Shown one piece after another: positions 1 through 5,086 of a stretch of 5,667 nucleotides of DNA. Numbering within the stretch: the stretch's first letter is position 1; every line of letters starts with the position of its first letter. This DNA is from an uncultured Paraprevotella sp. Its GTDB lineage: Bacteria > Bacteroidota > Bacteroidia > Bacteroidales > Bacteroidaceae. The DNA is taken from positions 1-5,667 of the forward strand of contig CAAGLP010000223.1 of the NCBI GenBank assembly GCA_900770805.1. Reading direction: 5' to 3'. The position numbers and the translations under genes were made by a program. The notes beneath the pieces were generated by a model. The model saw only the letters and a list, made by a program, of their open reading frames with translations, did not search any database and had not been told where the DNA came from.

Positions 1-612
1 GGTGTACCAGCAGTAGTTAAGACTATTGAGCACCATCCAAACCGTCCGGCTCGGATTGCACTCTTGTTCTACGCTGATGGCGAAAAACGTTACATTCTTG
101 CACCAAACGGTTTGCAAGTAGGTCAAACAGTAATCTCAGGTCCAGATGTGGCTCCTGAAGTTGGTAATGCACTCCCAATGGCTAACATGCCACTCGGTAC
201 ATTGATTCACAATATCGAGTTGCGTCCAGGTCAAGGTGCTTGTATGGTTCGCTCTGCAGGTGTGTTTGCACAATTGTCTTCTCGCGAAGATAAATATGCA
301 ATCATCAAATTGCCTTCAGGCGAATTGCGCAAGGTACTCGCAGCATGTAAAGCTACCATTGGTGTGGTTGGCAATAGCGACCACGCTTTGGAGAAGAGTG
401 GTAAGGCTGGTCGTAGCCGTTGGTTGGGCCGTCGTCCTCATAACCGTGGTGTTGTCATGAATCCTCATGATCATCCCATGGGTGGTGGTGAAGGTCGTCA
501 GTCAGGTGGTCATCCCCGTTCACGCACCGGCTTGTATGCTAAGGGTAAGAAGACTCGCGCTCCTAAGAAGCAGTCTAATAAGTATATCATCGAGAGAGCT
601 AACAAGAAGTAA
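1..612 (+). CDS. rplB: 50S ribosomal protein L2 (uL2), 5'-truncated by window edge
   Basis: L2 is a large-subunit core protein that binds 23S rRNA near the peptidyl transferase centre and helps join the subunits. The frame is open from base 1 with no start codon; 203 codons are visible, so about 70 N-terminal residues of a usual ~274 lie outside the window. An internal TTG at 64 is not the start, because upstream codons still read as L2 (GVPAVVKTIE). The signature DHPMGGGEG is at 469-495. The His matching E. coli His229, once proposed to act in peptide bond formation, is kept (codon 472-474), while the second His of E. coli DHPHGGGEG is Met here, as I recall for Bacteroidota. The basic C-terminal tail that threads into rRNA is intact. 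Codon use changes sharply around 350-394: CAA, CCA and AAA before, CAG, CCT/CCC and AAG after. rpsS follows after 26 bases. Identity is certain; only the origin of the 5' part is open. Confidence 0.98.
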   Translation, partial: GVPAVVKTIEHHPNRPARIALLFYADGEKRYILAPNGLQVGQTVISGPDVAPEVGNALPMANMPLGTLIHNIELRPGQGACMVRSAGVFAQLSSREDKYAIIKLPSGELRKVLAACKATIGVVGNSDHALEKSGKAGRSRWLGRRPHNRGVVMNPHDHPMGGGEGRQSGGHPRSRTGLYAKGKKTRAPKKQSNKYIIERANKK

Positions 613-638
613 TCAAAGGAAGTTAACAGCGTAATATT

Positions 639-908
639 ATGAGTCGTTCATTAAAGAAAGGTCCCTATATCGAAGTTAATCTTGAGAAGAAGGTTCTTGC
701 CATGAATGAAAGCGGCAAGAAGAACGTAGTCAAGACCTGGGCTCGTGCTTCTATGATCTCTCCTGATTTCGTAGGACATACAGTAGCCGTGCATAACGGA
801 AACAAATTCATTCCCGTTTACATTACCGAAAATATGGTAGGTCACAAGTTGGGCGAGTTCGCTCCCACCCGCAAGTTCGGTGGTCATGGTGACAAGAAGA
901 AGAAGTAA
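639..908 (+). CDS. rpsS: 30S ribosomal protein S19 (uS19)
   Basis: S19 sits in the head of the 30S subunit, forms a complex with S13, and contacts the A-site finger bridge to the 50S. The 89-residue product has normal family length. It opens with the conserved MSRSLKKGPY, and the signature region at residues 51-77 contains HNGNKFIPVY, then MVGHKLGEFAPTR, nearly identical to E. coli. It ends in the usual basic tail (GGHGDKKKK). The ATG at 639 is chosen because it starts exactly at the conserved N terminus. An AAAGGA stretch at 615-620 is purine-rich but 18 bases from the start, too far for a normal Shine-Dalgarno, so initiation probably relies on the A/T-rich leader. rplV follows after a 35-base A-rich gap. 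Codon use (CCC/CCT for Pro) matches the genes downstream. Confidence 0.98.
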   Translation: MSRSLKKGPYIEVNLEKKVLAMNESGKKNVVKTWARASMISPDFVGHTVAVHNGNKFIPVYITENMVGHKLGEFAPTRKFGGHGDKKKK

Positions 909-943
909 ACGGAACCAACAACTGGATAATAAAGAATAATATA

Positions 944-1339
944 ATGGGAAAAAGAAAAAGATTAGCTGCTGACGCAAGAAAGGAAGCACGCAAGGCCCAG
1001 AGTTTTGCCAAGTTGCAGAACGTTCCTTCTTCTCCCCGCAAGATGAGATACGTTGTTGATCTGGTTCGCGGAATGGAGGTAAACAGAGCCCTGGGTACAC
1101 TGAAGTTCTGTGCCAAGGCTGCCAGCGCAGACGTGGAGAAGCTGCTCCGTTCTGCTATCGCTAACTGGGAACAGAAAAACGATCGCAAGGCAGAAGACGG
1201 AGAGTTGTATATCTCTAAGATTTTTGTGAACGAGGGAGCAACCCTCAAGCGTATGAGACCTGCTCCTCAGGGTCGTGGTTACAGAATCCGCAAGCGTTCT
1301 AACCACATCACCTTGTTCGTTGACACTAAGAATGATTAA
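944..1339 (+). CDS. rplV: 50S ribosomal protein L22 (uL22)
   Basis: L22 is an early-assembly 23S rRNA-binding protein whose long beta-hairpin lines the nascent-peptide exit tunnel, beside L4, at the constriction where macrolides bind. The 131-residue protein has a basic N-terminal extension (residues 1-20, rich in Lys/Arg/Ala) longer than in E. coli (110 residues). The globular domain then begins at QNVPSSPRKMRYVVDLVRG (25-43). The hairpin and C-terminal strand lie at about residues 95-124, with tip residues KRMRPAPQGRGYRIRKR followed by SNHITL. I see no deletion in the hairpin of the kind linked to macrolide resistance, though I compared it only from memory. The ATG at 944 is the first in frame after the AT-rich gap and has no Shine-Dalgarno sequence. 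rpsC starts 13 bases after the stop. Confidence 0.98.
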   Translation: MGKRKRLAADARKEARKAQSFAKLQNVPSSPRKMRYVVDLVRGMEVNRALGTLKFCAKAASADVEKLLRSAIANWEQKNDRKAEDGELYISKIFVNEGATLKRMRPAPQGRGYRIRKRSNHITLFVDTKND

Positions 1340-1352
1340 TTAGAAAAGAAAC

Positions 1353-2084
1353 ATGGGACAGAAAGTTAATCCTATAAGCAACCGTCTTGGTATTGTCCGC
1401 GGTTGGGATTCAAATTGGTTTGGTGGCAAGAACTACGGCGACACAATCCTCGAGGATAGCAAGATCCGTAAGTATCTGAATGCCCGTCTTGGTGACGCCA
1501 GCATTTCTCGCATTGTCATCGAACGTACACTGAAGATGGTGACCATCACTGTGTGTACAGCCCGTCCAGGATTGATCATTGGCAAGGGTGGTGAAAAGGT
1601 TGACAAGCTCAAGGAAGAGCTGAAGAAGGTAACCGACAAGGATATCCAGATCAATATCTTTGAGGTAAAGAAGCCCGAGTTGGATGCTACTATCGTTGCA
1701 AACAACATCGCTCGTCAGGTAGAAGGCAAGATTGCTTACCGTCGCGCTATCAAGATGGCTATCGCTAACTCAATGCGTGCTGGTGCCGAGGGTATCAAGG
1801 TGCTCATCAGCGGTCGTCTGAACGGTGCTGAAATCGCTCGTTCTGAGATGTTCAAGGAAGGCCGTACTCCTCTGCACACTCTGCGTGCTGATATCGATTA
1901 CTGCCATGCAGAGGCTTTGACAAAGGTAGGTATCCTTGGTATCAAGGTATGGATTTGCCGCGGAGAGGTATATGGTAAGAAGGACTTGGCTCCTAACTTT
2001 ACTCAGGCAAAGGAGCAGGGCCGTGGTTTCGGTGGCAACGGCGGTGGTAAGAACTTCCGTCGCAAGAAGAACAACAACCGTTAA
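1353..2084 (+). CDS. rpsC: 30S ribosomal protein S3 (uS3)
   Basis: S3 lies in the 30S head at the mRNA entry tunnel, where together with S4 and S5 it contributes to mRNA unwinding. The 243 residues begin with the conserved MGQKVNP and include a type II KH RNA-binding domain with the GKGG loop at residues 77-80 (PGLIIGKGGEKVDKLK). The basic residues matching E. coli Arg131, Arg132 and Lys135, needed for helicase activity, are present in YRRAIKMA (Arg130, Arg131, Lys134). The C-terminal domain signature runs from about 149 to 181 (ISGRLNGAEIARSE, then EGRTPLHTLRADIDY). A low-complexity Gly/Lys/Arg/Asn tail (about 222-243) closes the protein and is probably disordered. No Shine-Dalgarno is visible: the 13-base leader is A-rich. 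rplP follows after 13 bases. Confidence 0.98.
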   Translation: MGQKVNPISNRLGIVRGWDSNWFGGKNYGDTILEDSKIRKYLNARLGDASISRIVIERTLKMVTITVCTARPGLIIGKGGEKVDKLKEELKKVTDKDIQINIFEVKKPELDATIVANNIARQVEGKIAYRRAIKMAIANSMRAGAEGIKVLISGRLNGAEIARSEMFKEGRTPLHTLRADIDYCHAEALTKVGILGIKVWICRGEVYGKKDLAPNFTQAKEQGRGFGGNGGGKNFRRKKNNNR

Positions 2085-2097
2085 AAACTGAATTAAA

Positions 2098-2523
2098 ATG
2101 TTACAACCAAAAAGAACTAAATACAGAAGGCCACAAAAGAACCACCGTAAGGGTAATGCAATGCGTGGCAACCAGTTGGCTTTCGGTAGCTTTGGTATCA
2201 AGTCTTTGGAAACACGCTGGATTACCGCCCGTCAGATTGAGGCTGCCCGTGTTGCTATGACACGATACATGCAGCGTGAGGGTCAGAGCTGGATTCGTAT
2301 CTTCCCTGACAAGCCAATCACCAAGAAGCCCGCTGACGTACGTATGGGTAAGGGTAAGGGTGATCCCGTAGGTTATGTGTTCCCCATTACCCCCGGACGT
2401 ATTATTTTCGAGATAGAAGGTGTAAGTTACGAAATTGCGAAGGAGGCTCTTCGTCTTGCAGCTCAGAAGTTGCCCGTGACCACCAAGTTTATTGTTAGAC
2501 GTGATTACGACAAAAACGCATAA
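2098..2523 (+). CDS. rplP: 50S ribosomal protein L16 (uL16)
   Basis: L16 binds 23S rRNA near the A-site tRNA elbow and the central protuberance and is needed for late 50S assembly. The 141-residue protein has family-typical length and opens with MLQPKRTKYR. The signature VRMGKGKG is at residues 81-88. Its Arg82 matches the E. coli Arg81 that the oxygenase YcfD/RoxA hydroxylates; whether this host modifies it cannot be told. After the signature, E. coli has an aromatic YWV, whereas this protein reads PVGYVFPITPG. The C-terminal part (FEIEGVSYEIAKEALRLAA, then KLPVTTKFIVR) fits the family. The first codons include CAA and CCA, otherwise rare downstream, which may reflect selection for an A-rich start region. 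No Shine-Dalgarno is seen. rpmC begins 2 bases after the stop, suggesting translational coupling. Confidence 0.98.
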   Translation: MLQPKRTKYRRPQKNHRKGNAMRGNQLAFGSFGIKSLETRWITARQIEAARVAMTRYMQREGQSWIRIFPDKPITKKPADVRMGKGKGDPVGYVFPITPGRIIFEIEGVSYEIAKEALRLAAQKLPVTTKFIVRRDYDKNA

Positions 2524-2525
2524 TA

Positions 2526-2720
2526 ATGAAGATCGCAGAAATTAAAGCGATGAGCGCTTCTGAACTTGCAGAACGCATCGCTGTAGAGGCAGCAAACTAT
2601 GACCAGATGAAGTTGAATCATGCTGTTGCTCCTCTGGAAAACAACTCTCAGATTAAGGCCGCTCGTCGTAACATCGCCCGCATGAAGACGGTGCTTCGCC
2701 AGAAAGAGTCAAACAAGTAA
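2526..2720 (+). CDS. rpmC: 50S ribosomal protein L29 (uL29)
   Basis: L29 is a small two-helix protein on the solvent side of the 50S next to the tunnel exit and L23, part of the docking surface for signal recognition particle and trigger factor. The 64-residue length is typical. The family signature is readable at residues 39-53 (NNSQIKAARRNIARM), matching the usual polar start followed by (K/R)(K/R)xIA. The N-terminal half (MKIAEIKAMSASELAERI) is the standard first helix. The ATG at 2526 lies 2 bases past the rplP stop (TAATAATG arrangement), so ribosomes finishing L16 could reinitiate here; this coupling is inferred. No Shine-Dalgarno is seen. rpsQ follows after 16 bases. Confidence 0.97.
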   Translation: MKIAEIKAMSASELAERIAVEAANYDQMKLNHAVAPLENNSQIKAARRNIARMKTVLRQKESNK

Positions 2721-2736
2721 ATAGGTACTTCAAGAT

Positions 2737-2994
2737 ATGGAAGCAAGAAATTTAAGAAAAACTCGTATGGGTGTTGTGGTAAGCGACAAGATGGATAAGA
2801 CCATCGTCGTTGCTGCCAAGTTCAAGGAGAAGCACCCTATTTATGGTAAGTTCGTTGCGAAGACGAAGAAGTACCATGCACACGACGAGAAGAACGATTG
2901 CCACAAGGGTGACACCGTTCTCATCATGGAAACTCGTCCTCTGAGCAAGACCAAGAGATGGAGAGTAGTAGAAATCGTAGAAAGAGCTAAGTAA
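2737..2994 (+). CDS. rpsQ: 30S ribosomal protein S17 (uS17)
   Basis: S17 is a primary 16S rRNA-binding protein of the 30S body with an OB fold. The 85-residue protein has normal length. MEARNLRKTRMGVVVSDKMD forms the first strands, and the conserved signature GDTVLIMETRPLS is at residues 58-70, fitting the family pattern GDxVxIxExRPLS. KTKRWRVVEIVERAK closes the fold. Start choice is clear because the ATG at 2737 begins the conserved N terminus. The leader has only a weak AGGT, so no real Shine-Dalgarno. In E. coli this gene ends the S10 operon, with the spc operon starting afterwards; here rplN begins only 2 bases after the stop, so the two operons look fused. Confidence 0.98.
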   Translation: MEARNLRKTRMGVVVSDKMDKTIVVAAKFKEKHPIYGKFVAKTKKYHAHDEKNDCHKGDTVLIMETRPLSKTKRWRVVEIVERAK

Positions 2995-2996
2995 AA

Positions 2997-3362
2997 ATGA
3001 TACAGGCAGAATCTAGATTAGTAGTAGCAGATAACAGCGGTGCCAAGGAGGCAAAGTGTATCCGTGTCCTCGGTGGTACCCGTCGCCGCTACGCTTCTGT
3101 AGGTGATGTGATTGTCGTTGCTATTCAGAGCGCAATCCCCACCAGTGATGTTAAGAAAGGTGCAGTATCAAAGGCCCTGATTGTACGTACTAAGAAAGAG
3201 GTTCGTCGTGCTGATGGTTCATATATCCGCTTCGATGACAACGCATGTGTTCTCCTGAACAATTCTGGAGACTTGCGCGGTAGTCGTATCTTCGGTCCTG
3301 TTGCCCGTGAGCTTCGTGCTGCAAACATGAAGGTCGTGTCTCTGGCACCTGAGGTTCTTTAA
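2997..3362 (+). CDS. rplN: 50S ribosomal protein L14 (uL14)
   Basis: L14 is a beta-barrel 23S rRNA-binding protein at the subunit interface; it contributes to bridges with 16S rRNA and, in other bacteria, is the target of the silencing factor RsfS. The 121 residues match the family length (about 122). It starts MIQAESRLVVADNSGAKEAK, close to E. coli MIQEQTMLNVADNSGA. The L14 signature spans residues 60-86: ALIVRTKKEVRRADG, then YIRFDDNACVL. The ending RIFGPVARELR, then KVVSLAPEVL, is intact. The ATG at 2997 lies 2 bases after the rpsQ stop, consistent with translational coupling and with a single S10-spc transcript. rplX follows after 23 bases. Confidence 0.98.
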   Translation: MIQAESRLVVADNSGAKEAKCIRVLGGTRRRYASVGDVIVVAIQSAIPTSDVKKGAVSKALIVRTKKEVRRADGSYIRFDDNACVLLNNSGDLRGSRIFGPVARELRAANMKVVSLAPEVL

Positions 3363-3385
3363 TATTCAAAGACGAAAGAAGAACA

Positions 3386-3703
3386 ATGAGTAAGTTACAC
3401 ATTAAGAAAGGCGACACCGTAATCGTGAACTCTGGCGAGAATAAGGGTCAGAGCGGTAAGGTGTTGAAGGTGTTCGTTAAGGAGCAGCGCGCCATTGTTG
3501 AGGGTGTAAATAAGGTTAAGAAGAGTCAGAAGCCCAGTGCCAAGTACCCTCAGGGTGGCATCATCGAGATAGAGGCTCCTATCCACATCTCTAACCTGAA
3601 CCCCGTAGACCCCAAGACTGGCAAGGCTACTCGCATTGGTAGAAAACTGAACGCAGACGGCAAGTTGGTCCGTTTCGCTAAAAAGAGTGGAGAGGAAATC
3701 TAA
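3386..3703 (+). CDS. rplX: 50S ribosomal protein L24 (uL24)
   Basis: L24 is one of the two proteins that start 50S assembly, binding the 5' domain of 23S rRNA, and it lies near the tunnel exit. The 105-residue protein carries a KOW motif at about residues 6-33 (IKKGDTVIVNSGENKGQSGK), with the conserved GDxVxVxxGxxKGxxGxV pattern. The middle and C-terminal part (GVNKVKKSQKP, GGIIEIEAPIHISNLNPVDP, then TRIGRK) is as expected for bacterial L24. The ATG at 3386 sits at the conserved N terminus and is preceded by the A-rich leader GACGAAAGAAGAACA. Only 1 base separates its stop from the rplE start, so L24 and L5 are very probably translationally coupled. Confidence 0.98.
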   Translation: MSKLHIKKGDTVIVNSGENKGQSGKVLKVFVKEQRAIVEGVNKVKKSQKPSAKYPQGGIIEIEAPIHISNLNPVDPKTGKATRIGRKLNADGKLVRFAKKSGEEI

Positions 3704-3704
3704 A

Positions 3705-4259
3705 ATGGCAAATACTGCAAGCCTTAAGAAAGAATACGCAGAGCGTATCGCTCCTGCATTGATGAAGCAGTTCAACTACGACTCTTCAATGCAGATTCCC
3801 GTTCTGAAGAAGATTGTCATCAACCAGGGTTTGGGTATGGCTACTGCCGATAAGAAGATTATCGAGGTTGCCATCAAGGAAATTACCGAAATCACCGGTC
3901 AGAAGGCAGTTGCAACCTTCTCAAAGAAGGACGTTGCTCAGTTTAAGTTGCGTAAGAAGATGCCCATCGGTGTTATGGTAACTCTGCGTCGTGAGCGCAT
4001 GTATGAGTTCCTCGAGAAGTTGGTTCGTGTGGCTCTGCCCCGTATCCGTGACTTCAAGGGTATCGAAAGCAAGTTTGATGGTCGTGGCAACTATACCCTC
4101 GGTATTCAGGAGCAGATCATCTTCCCTGAGATCAACATCGACGCAATCGACCGCATCCTGGGTATGAACATTACTTTTGTAACCACAGCTAAGACCGACG
4201 AGGAAGGTTACGCCCTGCTCAAGGAATTCGGTCTTCCCTTTAAGAACGCTAAAAACTAA
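3705..4259 (+). CDS. rplE: 50S ribosomal protein L5 (uL5)
   Basis: L5 binds 5S rRNA and, with L18 and L25-type proteins, anchors it in the central protuberance, also contacting P-site tRNA. I chose the ATG at 3705 (184 residues, MANTASLKKEYAERI), not the in-frame GTG at 3687, which would add six residues overlapping rplX and has no family support. The signature region near residues 33-45 (VLKKIVINQGLGM) is present, as are the 5S-binding and P-site loop segments (TGQKAVATFSKK, then KLRKKMPIGVMVTLR at 82-95). The C terminus has FDGRGNYTLGIQEQIIFPEI and MNITFVTTAKTDEE. A GAGG at 3692-3695, 9 bases before the start, could act as a Shine-Dalgarno but lies in rplX codons for Gly-Glu-Glu and may be chance. 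In E. coli, S8 represses spc expression at the start of this gene; I did not identify that structure here. Confidence 0.97.
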   Translation: MANTASLKKEYAERIAPALMKQFNYDSSMQIPVLKKIVINQGLGMATADKKIIEVAIKEITEITGQKAVATFSKKDVAQFKLRKKMPIGVMVTLRRERMYEFLEKLVRVALPRIRDFKGIESKFDGRGNYTLGIQEQIIFPEINIDAIDRILGMNITFVTTAKTDEEGYALLKEFGLPFKNAKN

Positions 4260-4268
4260 CATAGAGTT

Positions 4269-4574
4269 ATGGCAAAAGAATCAATGAAGGCTCGCGAGGT
4301 AAAGCGTGCAAAGATGGTAGCCAAGTATGCTGAGAAGCGTGCAGCTTTGAAGAAGATTATCAACAATCCCAACACAGATCCCGTTGATGCTTTCGAGGCA
4401 GCCCAGAAACTCCAGGCAATTCCTCGCAACGCTAATCCTATCCGCCTGCACAATCGTTGTAAGATTACAGGTCGTCCCAAGGGATATATCCGTATGTTCG
4501 GCATCAGCCGTATACAGTTCCGTGAGATGGCTTCCGCAGGTCTGATTCCCGGCGTAAAGAAGGCAAGCTGGTAA
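4269..4574 (+). CDS. rpsN: 30S ribosomal protein S14 (uS14), long zinc-independent type
   Basis: S14 is a late-assembling protein of the 30S head, near S3 and S10, needed for tRNA binding. The 101-residue length marks the long type; the short zinc-ribbon type has about 61 residues with two CxxC pairs. Here the only cysteine is in HNRCKITGRPKGY (residues 61-73), so the zinc site is absent and the protein should not depend on zinc. The N-terminal basic helix (MAKESMKAREVKRAKMVAKY) and the C-terminal signature (FGISRIQFREMA, GLIPGVKKASW) are typical. The middle segment INNPNTDPVDAFEAAQ appears about two residues longer than the Bacteroides protein as I remember it. rplE ends 9 bases upstream. 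Downstream lies the 101-base hairpin region before rpsH, the largest gap in the window. Confidence 0.98.
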   Translation: MAKESMKAREVKRAKMVAKYAEKRAALKKIINNPNTDPVDAFEAAQKLQAIPRNANPIRLHNRCKITGRPKGYIRMFGISRIQFREMASAGLIPGVKKASW

Positions 4575-4583
4575 GCTAAGCAA

Positions 4584-4616
4584 TTCTTGACGGGCCCTTT
4601 TGGGGCACGTCAAGAA
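4584..4616 (+). promoter_or_regulatory. Strong RNA hairpin between rpsN and rpsH (possible attenuator, processing or protein-binding site)
   Basis: A perfect 9-base inverted repeat, TTCTTGACG (4584-4592) and CGTCAAGAA (4608-4616), encloses one G/A mismatch and an inner GCCC/GGGC stem (4594-4597 with 4603-4606) around a TTTTG loop. It begins 9 bases after the rpsN stop. The following bases (AAATTATATAGTTATC) are not a T-run, and the next T-tract (4631-4634) is 14 bases past the stem, so a standard intrinsic terminator is not well supported. Full termination here would also cut rpsH and rplF from the operon. A partial attenuator, an RNase processing site or an S8-type feedback site are alternatives; the sequence alone does not decide. 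That the structure exists is clear; its function is inference. Confidence 0.6.
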
Positions 4617-4641
4617 ATTATATAGTTATCTTTTAATATTG

Positions 4642-4656
4642 TCGGGATAGTCCCGA
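4642..4656 (+). promoter_or_regulatory. Short second hairpin upstream of rpsH
   Basis: TCGGGA (4642-4647) pairs perfectly with TCCCGA (4651-4656) around a three-base TAG loop, with a possible G-T wobble at the base. It lies 25 bases after the first hairpin and 19 bases before the rpsH ATG. The 19-base spacer (4657-4675) has no G and ends in six A's, so it should be unstructured and suited to leader-based initiation. The CCCG of this hairpin (4652-4655) could instead pair with CGGG of the first one (4591-4594), so an alternative fold is conceivable but only four pairs long. Function is unknown. Confidence 0.45.
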
Positions 4657-4675
4657 TTAATTAAATCTTAAAAAA

Positions 4676-5071
4676 ATGACAGATCCAATTGCAGATTATT
4701 TGACGCGTTTGCGTAATGCAATCCAGGCAAAGCACCGTGTGGTAGAATGTCCTGCGTCAAATTTGAAGAAGGAAATCACCAAGATTCTCTTCGAGAAGGG
4801 TTACATCCTGAACTACAAGTTCATTGAGGATGGTCCTCAGGGTACAATCAAGGTAGCCTTGAAGTATGACGAGCAGACTCGTCAGAACGCTATCAAGAAG
4901 TTGATCCGTGTATCAACTCCCGGTATGCGTAAGTACACAGGTTACAAGGATATGCCAAGAGTTATTAACGGACTGGGTATTGCTATCATATCCACATCCA
5001 AGGGTGTAATGACTAACAAGGAGGCTGCTGAGCTGAAGATCGGTGGTGAGGTTCTTTGTTACGTATATTAA
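4676..5071 (+). CDS. rpsH: 30S ribosomal protein S8 (uS8)
   Basis: S8 is a primary 16S rRNA-binding protein that organises the central domain of the 30S; in E. coli it is also the translational repressor of the spc operon. The 131-residue length is normal. The N terminus MTDPIADYLTRLRNA is the conserved first helix. The C-terminal rRNA-binding signature is at residues 101-113 (GIAIISTSKGVMT, with the STSxG core), and the protein ends GGEVLCYVY as in other bacteria. The ATG at 4676 is preceded by an A-rich, G-free leader without Shine-Dalgarno and, farther up, by two hairpins that may concern its expression. Being the first gene after those hairpins and encoding a known autoregulator makes feedback on this site a reasonable but untested idea. 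rplF follows after 15 bases. Confidence 0.98.
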   Translation: MTDPIADYLTRLRNAIQAKHRVVECPASNLKKEITKILFEKGYILNYKFIEDGPQGTIKVALKYDEQTRQNAIKKLIRVSTPGMRKYTGYKDMPRVINGLGIAIISTSKGVMTNKEAAELKIGGEVLCYVY

Positions 5072-5072
5072 T

Positions 5073-5078
5073 AGGAGG
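5073..5078 (+). promoter_or_regulatory. Canonical Shine-Dalgarno of rplF (AGGAGG)
   Basis: AGGAGG ends 8 bases before the rplF ATG at 5087, an optimal spacing, and is complementary to the CCUCCU core of the 16S rRNA 3' end. It starts one base after the rpsH stop codon. None of the other twelve genes has an equally good site: their leaders are A/T-rich, and the nearest rival is GAGG before rplE. This stands out because Bacteroidota rarely rely on such sites. Confidence 0.8.
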
Positions 5079-5086
5079 ATTTAGCA

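Noticed and set aside
64..66. TTG at 64 as the start of a 182-residue protein
   Set aside because: The frame is open to base 1 and the upstream codons read as L2, so the gene is truncated by the window, not started here.
236..460. Short + strand open frame inside rplB
   Set aside because: It is an out-of-frame shadow of the L2 coding region with no leader or motif.
615..620. AAAGGA as the Shine-Dalgarno of rpsS
   Set aside because: It ends 18 bases before the start codon, beyond the useful spacing range.
651..1306. Overlapping long minus-strand open frames opposite rpsS and rplV
   Set aside because: They lie opposite strongly conserved ribosomal genes and have no recognisable motifs; codon bias of the + strand genes produces such shadows.
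1770..2201. Minus-strand open frame opposite the rpsC end and rplP start
   Set aside because: It spans two real genes and their junction, has no family resemblance and a composition typical of a shadow frame.
3687..3704. Upstream in-frame GTG start for rplE adding MERKSK
   Set aside because: It overlaps rplX, gives an N terminus foreign to L5, and the ATG at 3705 matches the family start exactly.
4281..4613. Minus-strand open frame reaching into the rpsN-rpsH gap
   Set aside because: It is almost wholly antisense to rpsN and its start lies within the hairpin stem; no motif supports it.
4587..4626. TTGACG with TATAGT as a sigma-70 style promoter
   Set aside because: The spacing is 28 bases, TTGACG is part of the hairpin stem, and Bacteroidota do not normally use this consensus.
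4634..4641. TAATATTG as a Bacteroidota -7 promoter box (TAnnTTTG) for rpsH
   Set aside because: It has one mismatch, and the only upstream TTTG (4599-4602) is about 31 bases away, too far for the usual -33 spacing.
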